From Hofstenia miamia (Eukaryota > Xenacoelomorpha > Acoela), in the NCBI GenBank assembly GCA_004352715.1, contig SCFE01000064.1:1807535-1871534 (forward strand): a DNA stretch of 64,000 nt, given 5' to 3'. Each line of letters begins with the position of its first letter. The first letter of the stretch is position 1. The notes beneath the pieces were generated by a model that was not told the DNA's origin, searched no databases, and was given only the letters and a program-made list of their open reading frames with translations. Shown in pieces: positions 36,058 to 51,100 of the stretch. The translations under genes were made by a program, and so were the position numbers.

Positions 36058-39000
36058 TTTCCAATTTCAAAAATACATAATTGCAATAAGTAAACTTGTT
36101 TTTCAATATAATTGCTAAACTATTTCGCATTGCTTAAACTACACTTTGACAGTTGGTTGCATGTTGATTTATAATACGTAGAAGTCATGTTAATAATTTT
36201 TTGAACATGTGATTTAATTCAATTTGAATATGTGAAAATCTGAAAGCATAGAGATGACGAAATTTGCATATGCCAATGTCGCTTAGTTTTATAGTAACGA
36301 CTCTGTAATGAAATATTCAAAATAAACATTTCAAATTATTTCAATAATTTGAATTTAAGTTCTAAAGTAAGAGTTATTAAACATACGTACGTGCTTTTCA
36401 ATTTAAGGTAACCACTTTTGCATAATTTGCTTCAAAATGAGCATGTAGAAAGCAAATGAATTTAGTCTAATTTTTTATTAATGAAATAAGTGCAAAGATA
36501 TATTTAGTTGGTACATTTAATAAATGCACTATTAGTTTCGTCCGAAATACACTTATTTCAATTATTGTAGTTGACTTATTTTTGAAGCATTTAAATTTTT
36601 GGCACAACTACTTGGAATCAATATGTAAAATTTTTTTAAAAATTTTATAACTAGAGAAATTGCCTAGTGTTACGATTGATTTAATAGTCAAGAAAACGAT
36701 TAGGTCAATTCCATAAAATTGTCAACCATGTGAAGAATTGTTATTTGTCGATACAGCCAAACCTCGGTTATCAAACGATTCTGTTCTTGACCACATCGGT
36801 TTTCGACCAAAAGTTCGAGAATTTTACGTGTCAGAACTCGACCAAATTTCGGCTCTCGAACAAACCGAAAGAAGCCGAGCCTACCCGAACGCGGCATACT
36901 TGCGAGCCGAGAGAACTCGAACGCTAAGAACGTTTCCTCCATAGCGCATTTGCGAACAAAATTCATTCCGAGCAGACGTGTTCGTTCTTATTTTTCATCT
37001 TTGCATCGTGTATTAGCCCCTAATCATGGGTCCAAATAAATAATTGTTTCGGCTTTCGAACAAATCACTTTTCGAACAGCCTTCTCGAACGGATTATGTT
37101 CGAAAACCGAGGTTTGACTGTATTTTAATGTTTTACAAGAAACTTTTTCAAATTACTGCACAATCACCAGATATTAAGATAAAAGATAATGTAAATTTAA
37201 TTATTTTATGTAGAAAATAAAAAGTGCGCCCGGTACACAACTTTGAAATAGTATATAGTTATTTATTGTGTTGACCAGAGTAGCAGATAGTGAGGGAATA
37301 TAATATACAAGGCCTTCTAACATTCCAATAAGACAATGCATAGTGCAAACTGTTCTGATGAAATCTATTTCATTATTTATACTAAGTGTTATACAAAATT
37401 GTGTGTGTGTTTTATTTGTAAACAATTGGGATTAATGGAACTGATAGTTAATCATAAAAAAACTGTAGGCATATTGAACTAATCTTAATTATGATCATTT
37501 GATTATATTACTGAGTAATTATGGTAACAAGTGGCAATTGCTTATGTCTTTAATCACTTTGATTTTATTCACTGTTAGTTGTGGCTAAATTCTTTTTTTT
37601 GAACTGATAGAGTAGATTTTTTCTTTAATACTAGAGGAAAGTTGTGTTATTTAGATACGTTTATGAGTGATAAATTCAAATACAGTATTGAATTGATTTT
37701 GATGAGTTGTACAGTTATTAAATGCAACTTGGATTTACTTACAGAAAAATGTATTTCTCGCTTCTGTTGTAGACGCAGTAAACCATGCAGTAATCTTGTT
37801 CAAAATCCACCTGGGCGTGGACAAGAACGCTAATGCCAAAACACATGCCCATCGCCCATGTTACTCCCATAACCCCCAATGCCTTCCATTGACTGATTCT
37901 GGTCCGGAGTGGGTTCGATATTGCCCACCATCTATCCACTGCAATGATGACGTTTGTGAAACTAAATATGTTCTGTTTTAGAACCAAAACAACCCCTTAA
38001 AATAGAATCGAAGCATACGTGATATTGATCCACAAAAAATTTCTAGGTTTATCCTACCATAAAATTATCATCAAATTAGTTGATATCTTGCATACTTTAT
38101 GTTATTAATTATAGAAACCCATCATTGAAATACTAAGCTGTTATAAGAAAAGCTCAATTTTCCTAACGCTGTGCTTTCATTACTTCTGTGATTTCAATGA
38201 ACTCTACATGTAATTTTTCTCCAAATGTGTTTTCCATTTACACGTTTCCGTTTCAGATCTATTATCGTGGATACAGTTTCACGGAATACGATGCGTTCTC
38301 AAAAAATGGATATCGATAATTAATATTCTATTTCATAACCCTCTCAGTGTGTTATTTCTCTGTAAGATGCGATGTAAAAAGCGTTATATGTGACAGATTA
38401 TCAGAAGCCTCGAATTTCACGCCGCTTCAATCAACAAGGTTTTTTAGAAATTTCAAACCCGGCGTCATCTGCCTTCAACAAGAGCACAAAATAGTATTGT
38501 TGGATATTAATTTTTCTGTTGGTGCTAGTTATTTTCCGAAGCTTTTAAATTAATTAAGGTCATGTTTAAGAATTAACTTTATATTAGCCGAAGAAGGCAT
38601 GTCCATGCTATTTAATCGGGATCAGTTTTCAATAAAATTTGAATGGTTATAGATTCTCTGCGAAATATAACTCCTCCTCCTTCAGCGTATTTAAAGCATT
38701 ATTTAATCTAATTGCATATGAATGTCCTTCATCGCCATTCGCCGTCCTTTATTTAATTTTATTTCTAATCAGAAATTTAATTTTTTAAACTTCAAAGTTT
38801 CTGAGCTTTTATTAAATTATGCTATTTTATGTGTGTGCACTTGTAACAAATTCTATGTGTGTGCACTTGTAACAAATTTTTGAATTTTCACAATGGTAAA
38901 TCACAGTCACCATCTTTTTACGATACCGTTCTTATTATGTTTGTCACATACTATTGTTAAACATTAAATGTATGGTAATACATGATTACTGTGAACATTT

Positions 39001-42000
39001 ATATTTGCGGCCAACCTAGCCTGACCTCAATACATATATTTAGAATTTTGTAGTAAAACTTACTATTATCTAAGACTACTGTAGTGATTTTCTGAAATTA
39101 GCAAAAAAAATCGTGTTTTCTTTTCGATAATACAGACAGTAGTATTTGAAAAATATAATTATAATTGTCTTTGGACGAACGCCAGTTTCCCAGTTTTTAG
39201 ACACCCAGCCATGCAAGCAAGCAATTATCAAAACTGAAGTTTACAGGTTTTTTCTTCTTTGTTTAAAAGGTGCAACCCTGTTTAAGATGAACTGCAAAGT
39301 AATCCTTAATAGGTAACGACTTTAAAAAGCAAAATGTATAAGTTGTCTACAACTATTATTACTGTAATTTTCTGACCGCATTGATTTTGAATTTGGTCAT
39401 TCCCAAAGTAAACAGTTTACCGCTAGTTAGAGACAGTTTGTAGTTTAAGTTATTTAATGTGTTGATTTTAAATGCAGTAGATTAACGAAGTCAGTCTAAG
39501 AGGATATCATATCAATTATACATTAATGACATTCACAAGTACTTTATAAGGAACTGCATCTGAAAGTTCTTGAAATAGGGCTGTCGGATCAAGAGATCAA
39601 TAATTTATTAAGAAATAATTCTCTAATTTTTCTCATTTAGTTCATGCTCATTTTATTTTCTAATTTGTGAGAGTGTTTGTTTAAAGTGCTACATTGATTA
39701 CCCAAGTAGTTGTTAATTGTTAAACCTAAATTTTCAAGGTGTTAGTTGTTAAACCTAAATTCTTAATATTTTTTCTAAGGCTCATACCAAAAAATTTGGC
39801 ATTTGCTTGATTAACTCCCCACCTCAGTATCGTTGGTACTAAAATGGCAACACTAAAGTTTTAGACAATATGACCATTCACTGTACAATTTTCGTTTTTT
39901 AATTAAATATCGATAATTCAATTTTCCAAAGCCGTTCTTGTTCTTTGTAAATTATTACAAAAGTTTAATTTGTTTAAAACAAATAATGGGAGCATTGTTT
40001 GATGGAATGCTTGCTGACATTTATCAGATGTGACATGGAAATCTAACTTAATGCCTTCAGCCGGTCTTTAGCTATTTAAAAATAATGTAAATGAGTTTAA
40101 CGATGGATTTACAGACTATTATGTCCCAATCATTCTGAAAATACTCATTTCAGTTCACAATCTTTAAAAACAATCTTTCGAACATGAATAAATTATTTCA
40201 TTCAATTTCTTATTTTGTTAATAGTTATTATTCTGCGTATAGCACTATTATTAATTATTATTGTAAAAATTAGAATTTATATGTATTTACATAAAACATG
40301 TTTTACATATTTTAGCAATAACTTTAGGGTTTTACAAATTTCACTTTTTTATTCTTATGAAAGAAATTGATGGATATTTCATAGTAACATAGGCTCTAAG
40401 TCGTGATTATCATCGCGGAATTTTCTGAGATCAATGAGGTTTTGAAATTCAAGTGTATAGAGATTTTTCTTTCCTATGGTACCATACTTGAACCCCAGAC
40501 AGAGAATATCTGTAGAAAATCTCAAACCCACGCAATAGTTTTGAAAAATAAATTCGAAGAATAAATGATACTGTTTTGCAAAGAAATGATTTTTTACTTA
40601 TTTCTTATATATTTGAAAAAAATGGTTACGTTTTTTACAACATTTTTTTCATGTTTTTATTTACATGTAGATAGTAATAATTATCTACTGAAGAATTACA
40701 AAATTGACAAGAGCCGGTAAAATTACCCCATTTAATACTTCATTCACGGTGATATTGTACAATTTTATTTTTAAACTTATGCCAATTTCAAAGCCTTATT
40801 TTTTACAACAATCTTCCAAATTTAGAAGAAAGGTTTTTGTAATAAAGCCTATGCGATTTAATTTAGTTAATCAATGCGATGTTGGACATGCTCTAATAGA
40901 TATCGGCGGAATTGCTTCGTTGACAGATGCTCTCATTTATAAAGTGAACATCGCTGTAAGATTGTCAAAGTGGTTTTAGCTGAATTGAGGCAAATGTCTC
41001 ATTCCAAATGCTTTTCAGGAGAAATTTCAAATCAACTTTCGTGACGTTTTCATATTATAATTGCCTACCATGACACACAAAGTTGACTTTTAAGGTCATC
41101 TTTACTCCAATTCACAAATCTTTCCATTTTATGATTTTTCTTCAAAAATGATTTTTCAACCAAAAAGTTGACTAAAGTATGTGGCAGAAATATTTAATAT
41201 AATTTATCAGTTTTCAATTTAATGTAGAAGATTTGCCAATAAACTTTGTCATTGAATGGGGGGATTTTATAGTAAATAGAGCAGCGATTTTCTGATTTAA
41301 GTGGCATATGTCAGTAGGATAATGCCTTCTGTCATGTGAGAAAGCGAATAAAGAATTCTGACTACATCATGTTAATCTTTGTCATTGTAAATGGGGAAAA
41401 TGGAAAGCATTGCCTTTATACAAAACACTTTGTTCATGCGTATGGAACCAAAATGAATTCAATTGGAAAATGTTTCATATACATTGACATCGCAAATATA
41501 GTTCAACAAACACTTCTCTCAATTCATAAAAGCGGTTTATTATTTTTAAAATCTTTTATCACCGCCTTGTTACAGTTTGTTTTGTTTTGTTATTTTGGAA
41601 ATCGTCGAATATTTTTTCCTACTTATGCGTAGTAACAGAAGTTTTTTTGAACAACTTCAATTAATAAACGCTATTTTTGAATAATTGATTATTTACTAGG
41701 AAATGCATTAGCCATGAAGTTTTATCTACGCCAAGAATCAAAGCTTTATCAACATTTTGGGATGCCATTGCTTCAGCAATTTGCATTCGTGATTGATTTC
41801 CAATGGAAGTCGAAAAATATTTCTTCCCAAACTTTCTAGACTTGGCGATTCTCATTTTTAATTTAGCTAAGTCACAATAAAGAAACTTTGCATTCGCACT
41901 CTTTTTACTTGAAGTGCATGACACTAACCCTATTCGGCTAATTAAGATTTTACTTATTAATAGGAACCTGAAAGATAGTTGACAAAAACCTGCAAAAAAA

Positions 42001-45000
42001 TCACTATATAATTTTCAAATACGTTAGTTGCTGTAAGAAACATAATTTTTCAATTGTAATATGCCTCTATGATACATTATGAAGTCAAAATAAAACATCC
42101 TAGTCAATCATATTTACAACATCATTAAACTTCAAATAAAATAGAACAGTTTACAAACAATTCATCTGTCTTCAGAACGGCATAAATAAGCATATGTATA
42201 CAGTTTTTGCTCCTATAAAGTATTTTTTTAAGAATTTTGACGATGATGTACATCCTCGCCCATGTATTTTGTATACATGTCGCCAACTGTTAATGTTACC
42301 GAAAAGTTCCAAAATAGTTAAAATAGTTAAAACTATTTGGCGTTAAAATGAACCGATTGACTCTAACAACCAGTTACTCTAGCTTTTCAAAACTTACTAG
42401 ATATTTTTTGCTGTTATCAAAAAAAACTTTTTTTTGTGGTTCTTAGTGAGACTTTTCTAAACTTTTATTAAGGATCAAAAACCCATTAATAAAATTGTCC
42501 AAATGTGTGCATATCTTATGTGTGTATTTTTTCAAATACAAAGCTTTTGTAGTAATTCTAGAAGTTCTTTATTCATGATATTGTAATTCCAATACCCCTC
42601 AGGTACAACTGAAGAATATGGCCTAGGAGTTTTATTATCAAATACAGTAATTCCCAAAGCGAAGTCTGATGCATCGATCTATGTAATTCTATTTGTATTG
42701 ATGTCTTTTCAAGATAATCTTTTATGTGACTTACCAGAATCATGGGAACTGGACGCTCCTTATTCCTGTAGGATCCGTTCCATTATGTTTTCTGACATTT
42801 CAGCATCTGTAGCAGCTTGGATAAGCGTGCTTTTCTTGTGACTTGTCTTGACTTTAGAATTCAGACCTATTTAGTGTGCCGACTAATCCTGCACCATTTT
42901 TGAAATGTTGCAAGTCTTGTGGATAAAAAGTTAGTTTTATTTTGACTTTCACTTGAATCTGAACTGGGTAGAAAAGTAAATATTTAATCTACTTCGTAGC
43001 ATCCTGAAGTCATATACGGGTTTCTAAAGTCCTGAAAACTGAGGGTAGTAGGGTTGATCGCAATCCTGTTAATTGAACTAATTTTGAAACATTAAAAGCA
43101 CAAATTAACAATATACGCGCTAATGAGAATGTTGTTGTCTTTGCGCAAGTGTACTACATGTGCCGCTGGATTTGACCTACTTTCATTACTCAGTCATTTG
43201 TTTTTATGTGATTCATTAAACATAGTTTATTTGGTATGTCTTTAGTAGAGTTCTCAGGCCCGGAGTGACCTCGATTCGATTTCGCGGTCTTTCTCATTAT
43301 CTTCATTTTAGCTAGTTGTTATTATATTATTAATAAGCCTTTTAGTGTAATAAGAAATGCTTCAATTAAGCTATAACGCTAATAGTGATTATACACAATG
43401 AATTTCTTAAATATATTTGAGTCGGCATATACCACACTTCGTAGACCCGATGCAATTTCTGATTGAGACTAGTTTGAATTAAATTTTCTTCCATTTTTTT
43501 GGTCGAGGTCGGGTGTTAGAAAACTATGGATATTTCGGATCGAAATAACAGACAAGACAGCCCATGCCATTACTATTTTTTTCACAAAATTCAACATCAG
43601 AATCAGAATATTGGCCAAGCGTAGGAAATACTATTTCAACTCCTTATATTTCCGGGGGCTCTAAAATCAATTCTAGTAGCAAACCGTGTCTTTGTAAAAT
43701 ACGACTTTGGCAGTCTTTCATTGCGACTGCAATAGGCTCCTAGTTTCCGAAGATTTCAAGCTCATACTTTTAAAATTATTCAAACATTTGCAGACTGGTT
43801 TCTACATTATTAAACGCGCAAATATCATTGAAAAAGAAACATAGAAAATGGAAAATGCAATCAGAAATTACATAGGTTTACAATACAAAAGCATGAGGTG
43901 GATATGTCTTAGATTGGAATTTCCCGCATTGTTACGAGAAGTACTGTTCTATTTAATGGAAACTCGATTGTTTGTCTTTTAAGCTATATTGTTTATATTT
44001 ACCATTTATAAACGCTCCTAAAGCCTCTCCCACTGGGTTTTTGTAAAGGTTATTCTAACAAATATTTTCTGTAATTACCATAAGCTATTATTATTATTAT
44101 TAATTTTTTCTGAAATGTCATTATTAATAATATATTTCTATAAATGTCTAAAATTTATCCTTTTTAATGCCCGCGAAAACAAGGTTATTGGACAATACAA
44201 TAAAAACTTCCTAGAGGTCAAATTTGTTTATCATTCGGATTGTAATTTGTAATGATTGTCAAATTTCAAATACAAATGAAAAAGTTAATGCTGTATTTCT
44301 TTGAAAAAAATATGAGATCTTTTGTGCTAATTTCAATTATACTTGTAACGTAATCCTGTAGTCTCTTATGACCTAAAGTCTACTTTACAAAGAAGTGATG
44401 TTTTAAATCTTTTTTCTATTATATTCTCTATGCTTATGTTACGAGTTCTTTTCTTATTAACTTTTTTCATATGTTGAATGAATTAAACAATAACGACAAA
44501 TAATGAAACAATTTCAAGAAACATTAAAAAAATTTTCAATAATTTCTCAGCTTAAGCTAATTGTGCTAGTTTAGAATTCCAAAAGTTATTTTTGATGTCT
44601 TCNCTCTATGCTTATGTTACGAGTTCTTTTCTTATTAACTTTTTTCATATGTTGAATGAATTAAACAATAACGACAAGGATGAAACAATTTCAAAAAACG
44701 TTAAGAAAATTTTTCAATAATTTCTTAGCTTAAGCTAATTGTGCTAGTTTAGAATTCCAAAAGTTATTTTTGATGTCTTCTTTGAATATATGCATTTCTT
44801 AATGTTCAGAAAACCAATTAATTTTTCGTTAGTTTCAACATTAGAGCTGAGGGGCAATTTACATTTTACGTTCCTTTCCAAGTTTATATTAAAGTTACCA
44901 AGGTTTGGTTTAACCGGGTTCATAACAGTTAAATGTAGTTTTTATTAACTGCGAGATTTTACAGCAAAAATAAGTCGGTATGTATATTGAGGGAAAAGTG

Positions 45001-48000
45001 GAAATTATAATTAATCATATGGTCGGTGTTCAGTAGAGCAGAGTTGTATAAAATTCCACTGAAAAAAAGTACATAAGCACTACGCCAGTTTCCATGTAAT
45101 GTATAAATTATACGAAAACCTAGTCAGATTACCATACCCCACACAGTACACGTTATCCTTGCACCTTTCCAAAATTTAAGATAAATTCTGGTTACATTAA
45201 TAGTTTACTTTCAATGACAGCTTCAACTTCAAAATGGCGAATGTGTCATTTAGTGTTTATTTTCGGGTCTGTCTACTTGTCGTCAAATCAATTTTGATCT
45301 TGAATAATTTGATATTGGAATTCTACACTGCACTGTCGAAAAACTACAAAATTGAATTAGCGTCTGTCACATTGTGCATCAATTTATTCACTTCTTTAGT
45401 CATAGTTCTACTATCCAACGCCACAATGTCTGCTGACCGAATTATTTAGTCTTCCCACCCGTTAATATTTTGAAATTAACTTTTTAAATATACGTTTGGA
45501 TTGATTAAATATGAGATACCTAACGGTAATATACTCGTTTTCGAAATCTTGTTTGCGTTTATATACTCTAGGGTTTTGGGGTTTCATTGATTTACTTTCC
45601 CAATCACGAGCCTGAATATTTTAATGAGACTGAGACCATTAATGACGAATTTGCGATCACAAATTTCAGAATGTTCGCCAATTTTATGCAAAATTAAGAC
45701 CACATAACATCATGGAACAGAAAATGTCATTGGACTGAGTTGGATTAACAGATACCAATAAAATTCTGGTCTAACAGAACCCTAATGTTCGCTATAGAAG
45801 TGATTCAAAGTTCCCAAGTTTATAAAAAGGTCGGGTAGGATTAATCCAACAAATTTTGACGTTGGGTCATGTCAAAATCAAAATTCTTAATTTATTTAAT
45901 CACAGCAAGAGTCTACTGATCATAATTATGAAAACCAGCTTGGCATTTTCACTAGCAACGGAAAAGAATAAAACTATACTTTATCGTTGGTATTACCTTT
46001 ATATTGAAAATAATGAATTGACTCAAATCGAATAGTGACGTTTTTCAAAATCGACAAGTGGATCGAGTTTTTGTAAATCTGCATATTGTTCACATTTAGT
46101 ATGTCGATTTCTTATAACCTACTTCCCTATACCCTATTTAGCAATATACAAGGATTGAAATGTTTAAAACATGGTTAGCCGAACAAATTAAATGCTCTTA
46201 CAAGTTGTCAAGTGTTAGACATTTCTAAATTTAGAAGTAAGAATCATACATATATATTTGGGCGAATGAAAATCTGTTGAGTGCAGTTTGAATGTACGTC
46301 AAATCATTAATCTTAAAATGGAAATTTTTTGTTTATTATGAATGACCTCATTTTTTAATGTAAAAAATCAAATTGTGTAAATAATGCATGGATGTAAAAA
46401 TCACTATTTCGTTGTATTGATGTTTAAGCCCTATTCGATATGGGCTTTTTTGGTATTATAGGTACTGGGAAGGGAAGATTTCCTCCCCTTATCTAATTCC
46501 GGATTCAATTATGTTTTAAAACGAAACTTTACACCAATATTCTTCGTATCAGCACTATGAATTCATAATGCTAAGAAATGTGATGTCATCATTATTGGAT
46601 TTTACAGATGGAAGTAATGGAATTCATTCTTACCTCATCAATTACAGTTTTCTTGCTTATTTTACTTACTTATCCTGTTGATAACAATAATGAGTTTTTT
46701 GCAAGAAACAATACCATACATAAAATAAGCAGATGCTTAGAAAATTTTTATTACGAGAACATTATTATCAACAGGAAAAGTCGTCACCAAATCTCATTTA
46801 AAAAGCTCAACCTTTTGAGTAATAAAAAAANTTTCAAAATCGACAAGTGGATCGAGTTTTTGTAAATCTGCATATTGTTCACATTTAGTATGTCGATTTC
46901 TTATAACCTACTTCCCTATACCCTATTTAGCAATATACAAGGATTGAAATGTTTAAAACATGGTTAGCCGAACAAATTAAATGCTCTTACAAGTTGTCAA
47001 GTGTTAGACATTTCTAAATTTAGAAGTAAGAATCATACATATATATTTGGGCGAATGAAAATCTGTTGAGTGCAGTTTGAATGTACGTCAAATCATTAAT
47101 CTTAAAATGGAAATTTTTTGTTTATTATGAATGACCTCATTTTTTAATGTAAAAAATCAAATTGTGTAAATAATGCATGGATGTAAAAATCACTATTTCG
47201 TTGTATTGATGTTTAAGCCCTATTCGATATGGGCTTTTTTGGTATTATAGGTACTGGGAAGGGAAGATTTCCTCCCCTTATCTAATTCCGGATTCAATTA
47301 TGTTTTAAAACGAAACTTTACACCAATATTCTTCGTATCAGCACTATGAATTCATAATGCTAAGAAATGTGATGTCATCATTATTGGATTTTACAGATGG
47401 AAGTAATGGAATTCATTCTTACCTCATCAATTACAGTTTTCTTGCTTATTTTACTTACTTATCCTGTTGATAACAATAATGAGTTTTTTGCAAGAAACAA
47501 TACCATACATAAAATAAGCAGATGCTTAGAAAATTTTTATTACGAGAACATTATTATCAACAGGAAAAGTCGTCACCAAATCTCATTTAAAAAGCTCAAC
47601 CTTTTGAGTAATAAAAAAAATATAATGGGGTGGGGGTCTTGAGGTGGATTTAAATTCTCCTTCAGATTGATGGAGGTTTAAGGCAAGTTCTTACATATAT
47701 CGAATGCTGGCCTTGGAGTGAAGTGCTTTGCTGTCCTCATTTGAGTATGCCCCAAAACAAATGCTTATTTCTAAATGTTATAAGGCAAAGGTGATCCCGT
47801 TATAATGATGAAGAAGGGCAGGAATTTCATAAAAATTTAGTAATATTACATCATCTCCCAAAACGTAGAACCACATGAAGATAGTAGAATTTGGCTGAAA
47901 ACCCATATAGTAGCAAACATTGAATTACGATCAACTTATCCACATTCATTTTCGTTTCATTCACCTATTCTTTTGGTAGAAAGTCGGTTATGAAAGCATG

Positions 48001-48123
48001 GATGGATTAATCCCAAAAATTATTTTCCAAACTTTCCATAAATTCTATATGAATTTATAAATAAACATTTAAAACAAACATGGCAAAATACGCTGTTTAA
48101 AACGTTTATTTTTTGGCGTTTTC

Positions 48124-48160
<37 letters not shown>

Positions 48161-51100
48161 TAATAATTGAATTATGGTTTTNGAATTGTATTAATGAGAA
48201 AATATACTATAATCTATCCATAAGATTTTTAATACGAATCAATTATGCCCTTTTCATTTTTAATTACTTTATTTATTGGTGAATTACTACTAATTATTTT
48301 TCCAAATCAGTTTCTTGTGTAATTCGTAATTATTGGTGAATTACTGCTAATTATTTTTTCAAATCAGTTTCTTGTGTAATTCGTAATAATTTACTTTACA
48401 TTCACACAATAATAAGCGTTTTAGCATTAATTGTCAATCTTTTTTAAATACCTTAAAACCGGAAAATGTACGAGGTCTTAGGCCTCGCTCAAACGATACA
48501 ACTTTTGTTGAAAAACCAATTAAGATAAGAAACCACATTGAAGGAATTCAAATTATTTCAGAATTATCCTATCACAATGCGATCTATAATTGATTTAGCA
48601 ACAAAAGTTGTATCGTTTGCGCCCTAACTTAAGTAAAGTGAAGTAAGGCATCAGTAAGTGACATCTGTATTGTGATAGCAATTCATACAAAAAAGGGAAC
48701 GTGTGTCGCCTAGTTAAGGTAATGTAAACAACATCGATTTCAATTTTTGAATTTCACTGAATATTTATTACACAAAGACGTTATAAATAAAATTCATAAT
48801 TACAAAGGAATTAATTACAACAGGGGTTTCTTTGTTGCTGCATTTGGATCGTGGAATACTCCACGATTTGGGTAAACAAATTTTCATAATGTGAATAATT
48901 CGATTTTGCGCCAGCCTAAAATATTGACTTTGTTTACTAAAGTGGCCATGTGATTGATTGTAGTTAATTACCAAGACATCTGCTATTTCAAATAGATTTG
49001 CTTTGTTATTAAAACTGAGGAGGATGTTCTTTTTAGTAAACAATGTTCTTCTTAACATCGAAATCTTCGAAGTTATCACAATCAATGATATATATCACAT
49101 TATACTGTATGCATTTAATTTTTTTGATGAAATTGCACAATGACACTCGCATGCATATCATAAATAAATCAAAATATATTATTTTAGGTGCAATTTTGCT
49201 AATAAATTGGGTCTTATTTAACTCTTTATGCTTGTTAAACGATGGTTATACTTTACTTTACGGCAGTGTACGAGGTCTTAAGTAAGGTAAAGTAAAATCC
49301 AATTATAAAGTTCTCTTGTCTACTTTACTTTACGGCAGTGTACGACTAGGGTATGATTTCATGAACGTTTATATCGTTCAAACGATTATCGCAAATCAAT
49401 TGCACAAGTTTCCTTTTCGATGTATTCTATCTATTTATATCTATAGATATCATAATTCACACTTTTTTAAAAAATACGTGGTGGCCAAAGTTACCCTAAT
49501 TTTGTCTGAGTTGAAGGAGTGATTTTACCCACATCATTTGTATTTGACCATATTATGTTGGTTGGTACTTAACAAACTATGAAGTGTTTCTAATCTGACC
49601 ATGTGTTGGGCACGGTCAAAGTTAGAATGCTACCACATTTTGTACTTACCATTATTACTTTCAAATCGTTTGAAAATGCATTCCAGCATGTATCATGGTA
49701 AATAGTGATGTCAATGTAATTCAGAATGTTCGAAAATGCATAATTACTGTATTGGAGATCATGAATTGTTCGTTTTTCTTTAAGAAACACCCAAACTTAC
49801 GGTACATAATATATTATATATTATATATTATATAGTGTAATTATAAAATCACTTATATATATATCTGATTCTTACATCGGTTTCAATCAAGGTTGTACTA
49901 TTTGGTTGTCCACCAATAGCTTGTGACTTAACTAAATTATATAAAACAATTTTCACTCTGTAGAGATATTTGCGCATAGGGTTATCATTTATTTCTAAAT
50001 GAATTTCAATTTTTGAGTTTTGTTAATTTCGGTGAAAGTGAAATCCGTAGGGTAAAGCCGCCTGTTCTTATTTCTACATAGAGTGCCGTTCTGAAATTCG
50101 TGAAAATCTAGACAAACCGGGAGCACTCTACCTATTTGCTTTTTCCCACATGTAAAGCAGATAGACAGGAAGCGTATTTAAGTATAATTTAATGGTCGAA
50201 GGGAGCTAGAAAGTAATAGCAAATGATCCATTTCGTTATCGGGGAATAATGTATTCTGACTCGGTATGTTAATCACCAGTTTTTTAGTTTTATTTTAAAA
50301 ATTATAAATGTGAAAGCCACTATGAACAAGTAGTTGATAAGGTGACGATGTTGTGTTGCACACATTTGTAAACATCTGACAGAAAATCTTCTATCCAAGT
50401 TTCTTCTAAGCTGCTTCAAGAGCTTGCTCATTTACCTAACGCAATGTTCATGTGAAAACCTGAAAATTCATGAATAGAATAATAATTCAATTGAATGCAG
50501 TAGATGAAATGTAAATTTTCAAGAATTTCTATGGAGTATCATTGAAAAATCCATAGCCTCGTCAAAATACGGTTTGCTCATAAAGTTACGCATCTAATGT
50601 TGTCATTTCTTCTAAATTTCAGTGCAAAATTTTGTTTGGTATGGTTTAGAGAAGTTTTTGAGTAAACTAATTTCTTTCGTTTGATGTTGCTAATTGAGCA
50701 GCAATACATTAAACAGAAAATTTAAAATTTCTTCATTTTGTAGTTCGGATATCAAAAGGCCAATCATCTAATAGCCGGCTTGAGCGACGTCTATCGTCTA
50801 TCAACTGCTTTTATGCATAATTTTTATTTCATTATTTATTTAATTGTAACTTTACGTTTTTCTTTTTTCACTTTCATTATTTTATTAGTAGATGTATCTT
50901 TGGATGACTGTGAGCACAATTTTTTTAATCATTTTTTGCGTTGTTTGCCATTAAATAACATAATTGACGTGATGTTTTTAATGAGACTTTAATATAAATG
51001 TCAATTGCAAAAATGTTATATTTATTAAGACATTCTGTGAATTTGCATGTTTTAAAGCAATTATTTATTTTCTAATAAGTAGACATCTCTGTTTATAAAT

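Noticed and set aside
36700-36966. Overlapping open frames on both strands, relatively GC-rich
   Set aside because: They fall inside a TA-flanked Tigger-like element whose TTCGAAC arrays create spurious frames.
42580-42880. Plus-strand stretch reading EEYGLGVLLSNTV that recalls a retrotransposon RNase H
   Set aside because: Only one short phrase fits, with no catalytic residues or neighbouring integrase or RT blocks.
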